The notes beneath the pieces are model-generated. The model ran no database searches, had not been told where the DNA came from, and saw only the letters and a list, made by a program, of their open reading frames with translations. From positions 11,215,500 to 11,279,499 of the forward strand of contig CALNVZ010003426.1 in assembly GCA_940671915.1 (NCBI GenBank): a stretch of 64,000 nucleotides of DNA, written 5' to 3'. The translations under genes were made by a program, and so were the position numbers. This DNA comes from Paracentrotus lividus. Its lineage: Eukaryota; Echinodermata; Echinoidea; Camarodonta; Echinidae. This document shows positions 12,801 to 24,800 of the stretch, one piece after another (the first letter of the stretch is position 1; each line of letters begins with the position of its first letter).

Positions 12801-15800
12801 CTTCCCACGTCCGGAGTGCTCCCACCTACGTCAAGCGCTTGTTCGTCTGGTCGTCCAGTGGGCAGCAGGTTATTACGGCTACCTGGATACCCCGAACGCC
12901 TGCCGGGAGTTCGTCCCTGCGAACAACCGGCCTCTTCGGACCCAGGATGTTCTACCCGAACGTCCAGGGATATTCGTTATCCGCTCAGGATGCAGCTGCT
13001 CGACCTGCCTGGCAGTTTCCGAGAGTTGCCGATATTCCCGACCCTTGGTGGGTGCCTCCGCACCCTACCAAGCGGGTTACGCTCCCTATCCTCGGGCTCT
13101 GCTCCAGAAGTGACGGCAGCAAACCCCCGTGCAGTGTACGCCCGGCCCCCGTCACACGACACCGGCCCGGTCACAACCACCCCGCCACATCGGCCTCTGG
13201 CTCGGACCGCCCCTACTCGGGCGCCCCGACGTACGGCCCTCGAAATCCGATCCTTGGTATGTGCCTCCGGCACCCTACCAAGCGGTTACGCTCCCTATCC
13301 CTCGGGCTTTGCTCCAGAGGTGATGGGGCAGCTTATCCATCGTGGGCAAGTACACCCGGCCCTCGTCTCACGACACCGGCCTGGTCACAACCACCTGCCA
13401 TGTCGCCTCTGGCTCGGTCCACCCGCCTCGAGCCGTCCCGACCACAGCCCCGGATATCCGATTCTTGGTGTGTGCCTCCGGCACCCTACCAAGCGGGTTA
13501 CGCTCCCTATCCCTCGGCTTCGCTCCCAGAGTGATGGGGCAGCTTACCCCTCGTGCAGAATACACCCACCTCGTCTCAGGACACCGGCCTGGTCACACCA
13601 CCCGCCACGTTGGCCTCTGGCTCGGACTGCCGCCTAGGGACCCAGCCGTGCGGCCCCCGGATACGGGACCGGTGTCCGACTCCGAACATACTTCGGAGTT
13701 CTCGCTCGAGATTCGGATGAGTCGGAGGTAGTTTTTATTAGCTACGAGTCAAAGTCCTTTCAGACTCTGACGACACCACTTCCGGAGTGTGACACCTCCG
13801 TCGTTCTCGGCTGGGGTCTTCTGGGTGCTACGGCTATCCCGTGGGATACCCTCAAGCGCCCGCCCGGGTTTGTTTCAACAAACACCCAGCCTCCGGCACC
13901 CTCGGGCGTTCTATCAGAACGTCCGGGGATATCTGTTATCCGCTCAGGATACAGCCGTTTAACCTGCCTGGCAGGTCGAGAGCTGTCGATATCCCGAACC
14001 CAGGTGGGTTGTGCCTTCGGCACCCCACCTAACGGGTTACGCTCCCTATCCTTTGGGCTCCGCCTCAGAGTAACGGGACATGGTACCCCTAGTGGCAGGG
14101 TACGCCTGGCCCCCGTCTCACGACACCGGCCTTGGTAACAACCATCTGCACGTCTGCCTCCGGCCGGACCGCCTTCCGAACACTACGTCGTCTCGGCTGG
14201 CGGGGGTCCTCTGGCTACTAAGGCTATCCTGTGGATATACCTCAAGCGCCCACCGGGGGTCCGTTCTCGGACACCTGGCCACCCGGATCCGCGGCTGTTC
14301 GGCTTTCAGAACAGCGGGATATCAATCATCCGCTCAGGATGCGGCCGCTCGACCTGCCTGACAGGCCCGAGAAGCACCGGATATCCCGTACCTTGGTGGG
14401 TTGCACCCACAAGCGGTCCCCCCCCCTATCCCCTGGGCTTCGCGCCAGAGTGTGTCGGGACAGGTACCCCTTGGCATGTATACCTGGCCCCTGTCACACG
14501 ACACTGGCCTGGTCTCAACCGCCCGCCTATATATACCTTGGTGGTTTGTGCCTTCAGCACCTTACCAAGCGGGGTTTTCGCTCCCTATCCCTCGGGCTTC
14601 GCACCAGAGGTGACGGGACTAGCTTACCCTCGTGGCTTGGTATGCCTGGCCTTGTCACACACACTGGTCTGGTCTCAACCACCACCACTTCAGGTACTTG
14701 ATGAGTTGTGCCTTCGCACCTACCAAGGGGGTTTCGCTCCCTATCCCTCGGCTTCGCCGCCCAGAGTGACGGGACAGGCTACCCCTCGTGACATGGTAGG
14801 GCCTGCGCCTTGTCACACGCGCATCGCGCCTGGTCACAACCGCGGCCGCTTCGGCCCCGGCTCGGACCGCTCTTCGCCCGCTTGAACTTCGGTATGGATG
14901 CAATGCGAGAAGTCCTCCCGCGGTTTTTCCCCCTCCCAGCCTGGCGGCTCTTGGCGATGTGGGATCTGGCAACCCACTCCGACCAGACATCGGAGTTCTT
15001 GTTCACCCCAACCGGGCTGCCCCCGGGAGGCTTCTCCGTTCTCGGCCGCCCACAGCGGATCCCGGAGTCAGATTGGCCGGAAGAGGTTTTGTTGGCTCCG
15101 AGTCGAAGTCTAGTTCAGACTTGATGACACGGAAGCGACCCGCTACGAGCACCTCGGGCAAGGATTCTTCCTTCCCTCGGCTCCGAAGGATGGGCGATAC
15201 TCTCTCGATTCGTAAGAGTGCACCTTCCATTGTGCCTCAGCTTGTCGTCTACCTGACGAGTTGCTTTTAGTAGCCCAACCTCCAGGGAAGTTGGCTCCAT
15301 CCCCGACCGGCACACCAGTTAGCTGTGAGCGAAGTTTGCGTTTTTTGACAGGAGCGAAGCTAGGAGTTTCGTCTCCAGGGACCGGTCCCACTCCCGCCGG
15401 AGGTATGCCGGCTGGCCGCCCCGTGGAAGAGACCTTGTGTTTCTTCCACGGACATGCCCTTTCGTATGACTCTACCTCCGGTCGATTTCACGTACGGTCA
15501 TTTCAGGGCTCGGAGCGGCCTATGGAAGGCAGTGGACGACGGGATGTGGTCTCAAACTATCCCTCCCCACATCATGTGTAGAGATTTGTGGGTCAGTCAT
15601 CCCGTGGATTTCTCCAGGATCGACTGTTTGCCGCTAGTTTTCCTTTGACGGACAGTGAGCGTGGCGACTTACATCAATTTCAGAGACACACTACACTCCC
15701 GAGCTTGAACCGCTTGTCGGCTCACTGCTGGAGATAGTGCAGGAGAAAGTATCCTCCGTCTGCCTCAACCTAACGGCCGGGAGAAGTGATAGTGCGGACT

Positions 15801-18800
15801 TCTGTCGCGACCAAATCTCTCCCTCGATTGGTCTCTCCGTCAGACCCTCTTCGAGCGGCTGATGAGGAGTTGGGATCCGAGAGCGTACTTTCAAGTTGCG
15901 CTCTCGTTCAGCCTGAACGGGTTGAGAAGTTATGCCTTTCCCTCCTTTTCCACTGATTCCCCTAGTGCTAGCCAAGCTAGTGGAGGACGGGGCTTGGATG
16001 ATACTATAGCCCCGCACTGGCTGGACAGACCATGGTTTCCTCGCCTTCGCGAGTTTGGTCGGCCGTCCGTGACCCCTCCCTCGGTGACGGGACGTTGTGA
16101 GCAGCGATTCCGGCGCCTCTTTCAGAGCACCGAACTCGGCTTCGCTTGCGCGCTGGCACGTTGTCAGGTCGTAGGCAAACTCGTTTGGCTTCCTGGGAGA
16201 GCCGGCTCCATGGCGGAACGGAGGGAGCGTACGCTATAGAGTGTATAAGCGCCTGTCTAGCGCCTTTTCTGAGGGTACGAGAGAGAGGGTTGCCTCCCAG
16301 GGGACCCTGCCCGTCTTAGCGGATTTGTAATACCACCTTTGACTAGGGCCGTTCTCTTTCGACCTTACGAGCCTATCGTCCTGCCATGTTGGCATCACGA
16401 CGGTTTTCTGACGGCTCTAACGTTCCAACTCCCGAGTTAAGCCGCTTGCTTAGGTCATTCTTTCTGCGAAGACCTCAGTCTACTCCCCTAGCTCCTTCTT
16501 GGAGTTTGCCAAGGTTTTGGAGGGTTACTAACCTCCTTCGACCGCTGTCGGAAACTTCGTTTCACACTTGACAGTTAAAGTCTGTCTTCTAGTGGCGGTG
16601 GCCTCAGCCACAGACGAATTCGCTTCAGGCCTTAGTGCAGCTAGGCGCGCCACTTTAGGTTTCGAACCCGGGAAGTGCGTCTTCGCCTGAACCTCGTTCA
16701 TGGCAAACCAGACTGCCTCTGCGGGACCGGTGGAGATCTTTCTCAACAAGCTCTCCTCCTTCTCTTCAGTCCCGGAGGAGAAAGTGTGGTGTCTGGTTAG
16801 GGCCCTTAATTTACCTTCCAGATCCGAATCTCGTGTAAGAGTGATAAACTCTCATCATCACTCGAGATTCCTTTCTGCCGCTTCCCCGACTCCATCTCCA
16901 GATGGATGTGGAGGTATTTAAATGGCGGGTCTGACGCCTTGATGTCAGTAAGGGCCCCCAAAGCCTACGATACCAGAGATCAGCGTTCTTGGTGCTCTTT
17001 GCAGGCGTTCCCACTGAGGATGTTTTGAAGGCAGCGACTGACGCTCTAGTAAATCCTTCATTTCATTTTACCTAGGACGTTTGCATGCTGTGGGAGCGTT
17101 TGGTGTCTCGCGTTGTTCGGCGGCCACGCGAGACGGATCAAAGGCCTCTTAGCCCTCCCCTGCCTCTCTTTTTGTCCACCCTTGGTGTCGGTGCTGGTCT
17201 GTTTTGACTAAGCAAGGTAAGAGAGGGTCATGTGAATTGAAGTAAATAGTAAAATTAGCATAATTTTCTTATTTCGAGATAATCACTGACCCTCTCTTAC
17301 GCCCCCCCTCCGGCCCCCACCTTGTCTCTTGACGAGTGTCGATTTGGTTGTCACAATGAAGATATAATGCCTTGTGGGCTAACGCCACGTGCAGGCAGGC
17401 GTGACGCAGGTTATAATCCCCAATGCGCCGAGGGAGGTGAAAGGAAAAATGTTTGGTTGTAGCTCTACTGTGCGGTCGCCGCCACCTTCCACCACTGTTC
17501 TCGGGGAACAAAAGCAAGGTAAGAGAGGGTCATGTGATTATCTCGTAAATAAGAAAATTAGTGCTAATTTTACTAATTGTTTTATGAATTTCTTATGTAT
17601 TCTATTGTTTTTATTTCTAATGTATTTCTTTGTTTTTGTAATTTTTTTATGCTTGAGAAATGTATTTTAATCAATATAAAGACAAATTTTATCAATCAAA
17701 AGGCTCAGAAGGCACAATTATCAGTGTTATAAAGAAATTTAGAAAAAAGCAGTATTTTGTACACAAACGCATGCAAAATGACGATTTTCATTCAATTTAG
17801 GCCCGACATGCGATTACGTAATGTTGCGTAACGCGACAACGGAGTATCCGATTTTTTCGAACTTGGTGTCAAAATTTGCAAGACACTTGAAAGAAAAAAG
17901 TCATAAAGTGCCGGGTTGCGATTTGCAGCGGTCGCGTGGCAGTCGCCGATTTCGTACAGGGGGGGTCAAATTGACCCCCCCCCCCCGTCTGAATAGGGTT
18001 AAATCTCATACTGAAGGATGGTGTTTATACAGCATTACTGGCTTGTAGTTCAAGTAAATATTCCTTTCAAATAATCTACTTTTCAGCTAAACATCAAGAC
18101 CAGTTTTATAATTTCTGTTATAATCTCTTTTTGAAAATAAACTTTACTTCCAAATGATCTAATAAATTTTTCAGCTAAACAGCAACATGAAGATAAGTTT
18201 TATTATCTCCATTATATCCCTTTCCCCCAGTACCTTTTAACTTTTTATCAATTATATATTTTTAATAACATACAGTTATGCTAAACACCAAAATAAAAGA
18301 AAATCACCCTTTTAATATTAAAAATGGTGTATTTACTCGTACGTGCAGGCTTCAGATTGTATGCGATGAATGGCTCTGTAATATTTTGAGTATGATTTGA
18401 CATCCAGGATTACTTTCTTGAACATCGACTCCACAAAAATCAATACCCTATTATAATAATGATGATAATAATGCATATCTATAGCGCCATCTGTCTTATT
18501 AAACTATTTCATGGCACATTGTAAAACAGATGTGTTTAACTATAAATATAATTTCAAAGACAGTAGTTACAAATATAATAAATCTTAATTAAGCATAAGA
18601 GAGGTACAGCCTGTGAGGCACACACTCCAAATCAGCCAATTCAAAGTCAAAGAGGAAAGGATTGCCTAATGCCACTCATACCAGACAATCCAAAAAAAAA
18701 AAAAGAAAAAGAAAACCCACACAGTTTTAATCTCATAAAACCATTCTTTATTTCTTATAGATGCTGATTATACGTGATTACTGGCTCTGTAATATTTTGA

Positions 18801-21800
18801 GCATAGCGTTTGAGATCATGGAGTACACCCTGGAACATCAACTCAATAATTTTGGAGAGTGTTGGTGGGATCATGTATGTACATTGTACATTTTGAAAAA
18901 TACTGATAATTGTATAATTGTGTGTGTATCCTACATGTAGTTTAATAAGTTTTTACTTACCATCAAAGCTGGGTTATAGTTTTGGTAAGATTGAATAATG
19001 AAAAAGCAAAATGACTGTTACACCAAGTTTTTTAATGTTGAATCGTCGTGAAAAATGGAATTTGATCGTTAGACCGGATCTAGCACCCTCTTTAGGCATT
19101 GGTATTATTTCTTTTAACATAAGTCTTATGAATGATTATTTCATAGATTTCGCTTATTTTTTTTTTGGAAGCAAGGTACATCCTGAAAATTTCCTCTCCA
19201 TCCTTGCCTGCAAAGTTGTTTTATATTAAAATGAAAATATAGGTAATTTACCAGGACCCTGAGTATTGATATAAAACATCTTTATTGTAATATTATCCAC
19301 ACTTATACAAATTTTAGATCTCATTTTCAAGTGATTATGTGTTTTGTCATATGATATTTTATTATATCTCAAAGTATATTTTTAGATTTACCAAAAATAT
19401 ATCCCAGCCTTAATAGTAAATCTGCCATCTATTGTAAATTTGATAGGAACATTTATCAACAGCCAAATGAATTCAATGACTCCATCCAGTGGAGGATCTA
19501 AAATGCAACGATGAATGATCAATTTGGCAATTTTTACAATGCCATGCACATGTATGTCAAAAGTGACACTCGTGATGCAGTTATAAGAAGTTTCTTGCTG
19601 CAATAGGACAGATCTTTGGACTAAAATTACTAGTCTGGTAATAGGTTTGGTTCTGTTTGAAATGAAATTAGTTAACTCCAGCAAATAACACAATCATTTA
19701 ATATCTATATGTAACATAAATTTAGTTAAGAGCGAAGAGCTCAATAAATGTACATAATCGAAGAAATTGAATAGTAAATATTAAATCATGAATTACATGC
19801 ATGAATGTTATTGTAGAACTATGAAAATGCATAAATTTATGTCTGCTTTCTAATCAGAGTTCACACCTTTAGTATTCAAAATTCATCTCAATTATAACAC
19901 TTTTAGATATCAAAGTATGTCTGATGAGAGACCATGTTCAAACAATGTTTTTTGTTTTTTCAGTGGATCCTAGATTTCCTTGTATGCAATGGTCTAGGGA
20001 TATGGCTAGGTATGCAGACACTCAACTATCTGAACATTAAAACCTACAGCTGGAGAGGCCTTTATCACATTCCATCTTACAGGTATGGTTATAATCAGAC
20101 GTAACTCGCACTGCGGTACGGTTGCAGGACTTGAGCTTATGACCCTTTCTTTCTTCTCTTCATTCTGTCTGGTCAAAATACCTATACTTTGTTTTCTGTT
20201 CTTTTAATTTATTAGAATTCTTTTTGCTTTACAAGAGCGAGGTCGGTACTTTATTAGAGACATATACGACAGATGCTTTGATTTTCTCGATTATCATCAA
20301 GCAAGGCTTTGTATTTACAAAAAAAAAAAAATAAAAAAAAATAAAGAAGATGTTTTCAACAGGAAAAATCCTAATTATATGATTTTCTTTAAAAAAAAGA
20401 AAAGAAGGAAAAGAAAAGAAAAGAAAAACGCAAATGATAAGGCGTTAATATTCATATAATGAATGAAAGCGCCGTAAAATATGAAAACAACAACAACAAC
20501 AATCATTCTACTGTCACAAAACAAAAAGGAAGCAAGTAACGTGTCCACCAATTTCGAGTTTTTGATGTCTTCATATTTTATTTAGTGCCAACTGCCTTCT
20601 GGCCAAGTTTCATTTATAAAAATTCATCCAGCTTAAAGGGATGCAGTAACATTGAATGATATTCAAATCACAATTTCTTGATTTAGCTCATTTTGTCAAC
20701 ATAATTATAAACTTATAGGTCAGTCTGGTATCTCTTCAAAATTACAAGTTAATTGCTTGCTTTACTTTCGAGATATCAATGATTTCATACTCAAATTTAG
20801 TAAACCATCTCGTGGTGAAAAACAAATTGCCATGTGCTTTTCAAGACACCCCACTTCCTGTCGTGTTCCCCCCGACCCTAGCGGGCTGGAGGGTTTGCTG
20901 CAAAGGGGTTGAAAATTCACTCGCGTTTGGCTGTTACACTGTTTTGTGGTAGTAAATGACTTCCATTTGATCTGAAATTTTCAGTAGTTTGTTTTTACTA
21001 TTAGAGCAATATAATTTTATTCATCTTGATCTAATTGCTCTTGTTTTTGAAAGTTACTGTTTCCCTTTAAAGAAATTTAAGGTAAGACTTTTGGAGACTC
21101 CATTGACATCAATGTAAATGACAGATACATTTTTGTCTTTTACAGAAAATGTCATTTTTCAGAGTTGCTTCCTTTTATCATGGGACGGCAGTAATATTAT
21201 TAACCCGTTGCATACTAAGCCCGCATATATGCGGGCTGAAGAAACATAGAACATCCCTCTTGTCAACCGTTTATTTCACTCATGATTGCATACCGGTAAA
21301 CATATAAAGAACTTATATAATTTAAATCATCTGACATTGATCTATTTAAAGATGTCTTTGTTTCACCTTTAAATGAAAAGAATTTCTTGCAAGCATGCTT
21401 GACAATTACGATTCATTCGGCTTTGTAAAAAGTTCTCAGTATACAACGGGTTAAGACCCCCACTATGATGCTGAATTGACAGGATACCGGCAAAATCACC
21501 ATCTAGTGAGATTGGGGTGGGAGAAATCCAAACGTCCTATTTTTATCTTGATTGATTAAAATCATAGCATGAGCCATAATCATAGTGTGGTCGTGATGAG
21601 GCTTGTAATGTACCATCGCTTTGATGTGGCAAGATCGTAACAGCGTCCCTCTCCCATCGTAACGTTGTTGTCGGCGTAGGTAACGTTACGAACAACTTTA
21701 CGAACGACTGGAACATGTTCTTGTGTGCTAAACTAAGCACATGCTTTATAATGTAGCGCAAAAACTGATCACCAGTCATTCGTTAAGTCATCCATAGCTT

Positions 21801-24800
21801 ACGACCAACTTGGTGAAACACCACACTGTTCTAAAGTCCTACCTTATGTTAGAGAATTCCCTGTAACTTATTTGATGTAAAAACATTTTAACTTTGTACC
21901 TGGTCAGACTCTTCGGTATACCAAGACTTCATTGTAAGATTATTGGCTTGAGTCTGTGAACCTCGTCACAACAGGAGTAGACTGTATATAAATACTCTAC
22001 AGTGCGTCCCAGATAAAAGTATACCCAACTTTGAGAGCCTCGTATTAAAATTGTATAACTTATATGCAATTAATTTTAATTTCATGACAAAGAGTAACTC
22101 ATATTCTATCTAATGATACCAAAATCATACTAATACTGTCATGGATGACTGAACACTTGAGTGTTTAAAAACATTGGTCAAAAGTGATCTGTACCAAGTT
22201 GTCTGAGAAGCAGCCCTGGCTCTCTGATCATTCATTGTTTGTTTGAGGTCAGCCTTCCTGAGTCCATTCATTAGGCACAAAGGATTACTTGATCTATTGA
22301 AATGCAAGGGCTGCTTTTGCTCAAACTTGGGACAGGGCACTTTTTACGCTTGTTTTTTAAAGCCCAACTGCTTAGTCATCCGTCACAACACAGATATAAG
22401 TTTGGTATCATTGAAAAGAATATGAGTTGCTCTTTATCATGATATATATTTCAAGGTCACACAAGCTATGCTATTTTAATATGAGGCTCTCAAAGTTGGG
22501 TATACTTTTTTCTGGGACGCACTGTATATAAATATTGATAGGAGTAAGCTCGCCATTATTGAGGAAATTGACATACTGGGGGCGTTTCATGAAAGGACTT
22601 TTATGTGACAAATTTGCTCTCAGCCAATCAGATGCAAACATTTCAATAGCTTATAACAGTTTATAGGGAGAATCAGTGAATATTTGTTTCATGAAATGCT
22701 CCCCAGGTCTCTGAAGAGCTCAGAAATCCTATTTAGCAAGCTGTGTAGAAATGACAAAATTCACCATTTTCTAGCCATTTTCAAGAGGGCTACAAAATGG
22801 CGATAAAAGAGAGATTAGAGATTCAGCTACAGAACGGCAAGGCTATTAACCTATTCTATTCTCCGAAAAGAGCAAGAAAAGAGAGGGAAAACAGCTAGAA
22901 AACAGCCAGTGGCAGAAGAGGGCTTGCTCATTGTGAATGAAATCATATAAATGCCACTTTTTATTCAGTTCAAGTGAAATTTAAAAAGATGGGGGTATGA
23001 TAGCACAGTACAAAACAAGAGGTGGTATAAGGATATGCTACAAGGTTAAAAACCAAGTTAACAATTTGTAATCTTATATAAAGCTTATATCATAGTCACA
23101 TCCCCATCCCTGGATGTTGCCTGTAAGCATAATTGTTGTATTTTATATAAGTTAAAATAAGTCATCAACAACTTGAATAGCTATTTTTTCTCTGTCTCTT
23201 TTCTTGTTTCAGGGGCAAGTTAAAACGGATGATTCTTCAGTTTACACCATATAGCTGGACTAAGTTTGAATGGAGACCAACTGAAAACCTTAGCCGATGG
23301 TTGTCTGTCCTTGCCATAGGCTTTTTTGTAAGATCATTATTCCATATTTGTGTGACACTAAACAGACAGTCATTGCTATTAAATCTGTTACATAGGACTT
23401 TTGAAATATCTTAGTCTTAGAGAAAAAAAATAATTCTACTTTGATGTAAAGGGTTAAACACTATTGAACGTAAGAAGAATACTTTGGCAACTTTTACTAG
23501 ATATTTCCTTCTGGGCAATGTGTTGTATTTTCTTTTCCTTGGTCATCTGGTTTGTTTTTTTACATGATAATTTGATTTCTTTTTACTCTTTAACCCGTTG
23601 TATACTAAGCCCGCATATACATGTACATGTATGCGGGCTGGAGAAAGATAGAACATCCCCCTTGTCGACCGTTTATTTCACTCATAATTGCATAAACATA
23701 TAAAGACATTAAATAATTTAAATTCTCTGACAAATATCTATTTAAAGATGTCTTTGTTTCACCTTTAAATGAATATAATTTCTTGCAAGCATGCTAGACA
23801 ATCACGATTCATTCGGCTTTGTAAAAGTTTCTCAGTATACAACGGGTTAATGCTGTAGAAATATGAATAATTCGGCACAGCATCCATGATGCCGGAAGAT
23901 CCAGTTAAGCTCATCATTAAGAGCATGACTTGAAGTATCACTGAATTTTATTGTGATTATATTCGCCATTTAATGTTCATAACTTTCAGTGGACGCTGTC
24001 GGAGTTGAACACATTCTACCTCAAGACAGTCCTATGGATTCCTCCACCACACTTCATTAACTGGGCTAGACTGGTCGTTCTCGTCCCTATTGCTTCCGTA
24101 GCATTGAGGGAGACATACCAGTATATTGAAGATCCGTAAGTCAGACACTTTTGACCTTTGACCTTTGACCTCTAATATTTCGGGCAGTAGCTAATCTTCT
24201 TGAGTTAACTTTCAGAAATTTGTATCTCTTTCGCAGCATGTTTTAGTCTCTTGAAGTGGAGATTCAATGTTCTTCCATTATATAATGATAAATCACTTAA
24301 TGTAGTTTACTTGAGATTTTACCCAGTTACATGCAGATGAAAACTTTCAAGTTTTCTTATATTTTCTATTAATAGTAAAATTTGTATAATTACAGCATAT
24401 AACATATAGATCAATTTTTAACAATACAACACTGAAATTAATTAATCTATTTATATATCTTTTTATTAATTTAATGATTTATTCATTTTTTTCCTCTTTC
24501 AATTTTTCATATATTTACTGTTGATAGTACAACTTACATATTTGCAACATATAACGTCTAGATGAATTTGTACAATACAATAAGAACATGAAATTAAAAG
24601 GGAAGGAGGCTGACTAAAAAGCATTAGAGTAAATCAGTTGTGAAATTTCTTTAAAAAAAAGTTTACTTTTACTTGCCTTGGTGTTGATGGCTTTGAGGTA
24701 TATGGTAACAATATTAAAGCTGGTGTATAGTTTCGGGAGAAAGAAAAATTGATTTTGATTCACATTAAGATAAATTGTGAAAGATTGACTCCAATAACAA

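Larger units (their letters stand above)
11301..17540 (+). mobile_element. DIRS-like tyrosine-recombinase retroelement, broken fossil
   Basis: It has inverted terminal repeats: the left starts TAATCACATGACCCTCTCTT and the right ends with the complement of this; similarity extends over about 170-200 bp with visible divergence. A third copy of the end motif at about 17215-17300 resembles the internal complementary region of DIRS elements. Left to right on the plus strand: leader, an A-rich tract (12045-12117), a gag-like region with internal repeats (about 12290-15100), pol-like sequence with an RNase H-end block ([17 protein letters not shown]) near 16000, and a tyrosine-recombinase region ([14 protein letters not shown] and following) at about 16230-17110. 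It is clearly broken, with many interruptions (more than ten by eye). The divergence of its terminal repeats suggests an old insertion. It is far more GC-rich than the surrounding intron. DIRS assignment is by structure and motif memory. Confidence 0.75.
10924..18002. mobile_element. TTAA-flanked DNA element (piggyBac-type ends) carrying a DIRS insertion
   Basis: The left end reads TTAACCCTATTCAGAC and the right end GTCTGAATAGGGTTAA, perfect 16-bp inverted ends including the TTAA target site. Just inside each end is a G/C-run palindrome (GGGGGGGTCAATTTGACCCC on the left, GGGGGGGTCAAATTGACCCC on the right). The element's own sequence is only about 380 bp (left) plus 460 bp (right); the rest is the DIRS-like insertion. 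It lies in PTDSS2 intron 5. No transposase frame is seen, so it is non-autonomous. Confidence 0.7.

Noticed and set aside
12238-14990. Several long open frames on both strands (up to 399 codons)
   Set aside because: They lie inside the DIRS-like fossil, are GC-rich repeat translation in several frames at once, and are not host genes.
12200-17200. Possible CpG island in PTDSS2 intron 5
   Set aside because: The GC-rich block is fully explained by the DIRS-like fossil.
19388-19693. 101-codon minus-strand frame
   Set aside because: No recognisable domain, antisense in a PTDSS2 intron, no splice context; treated as chance.
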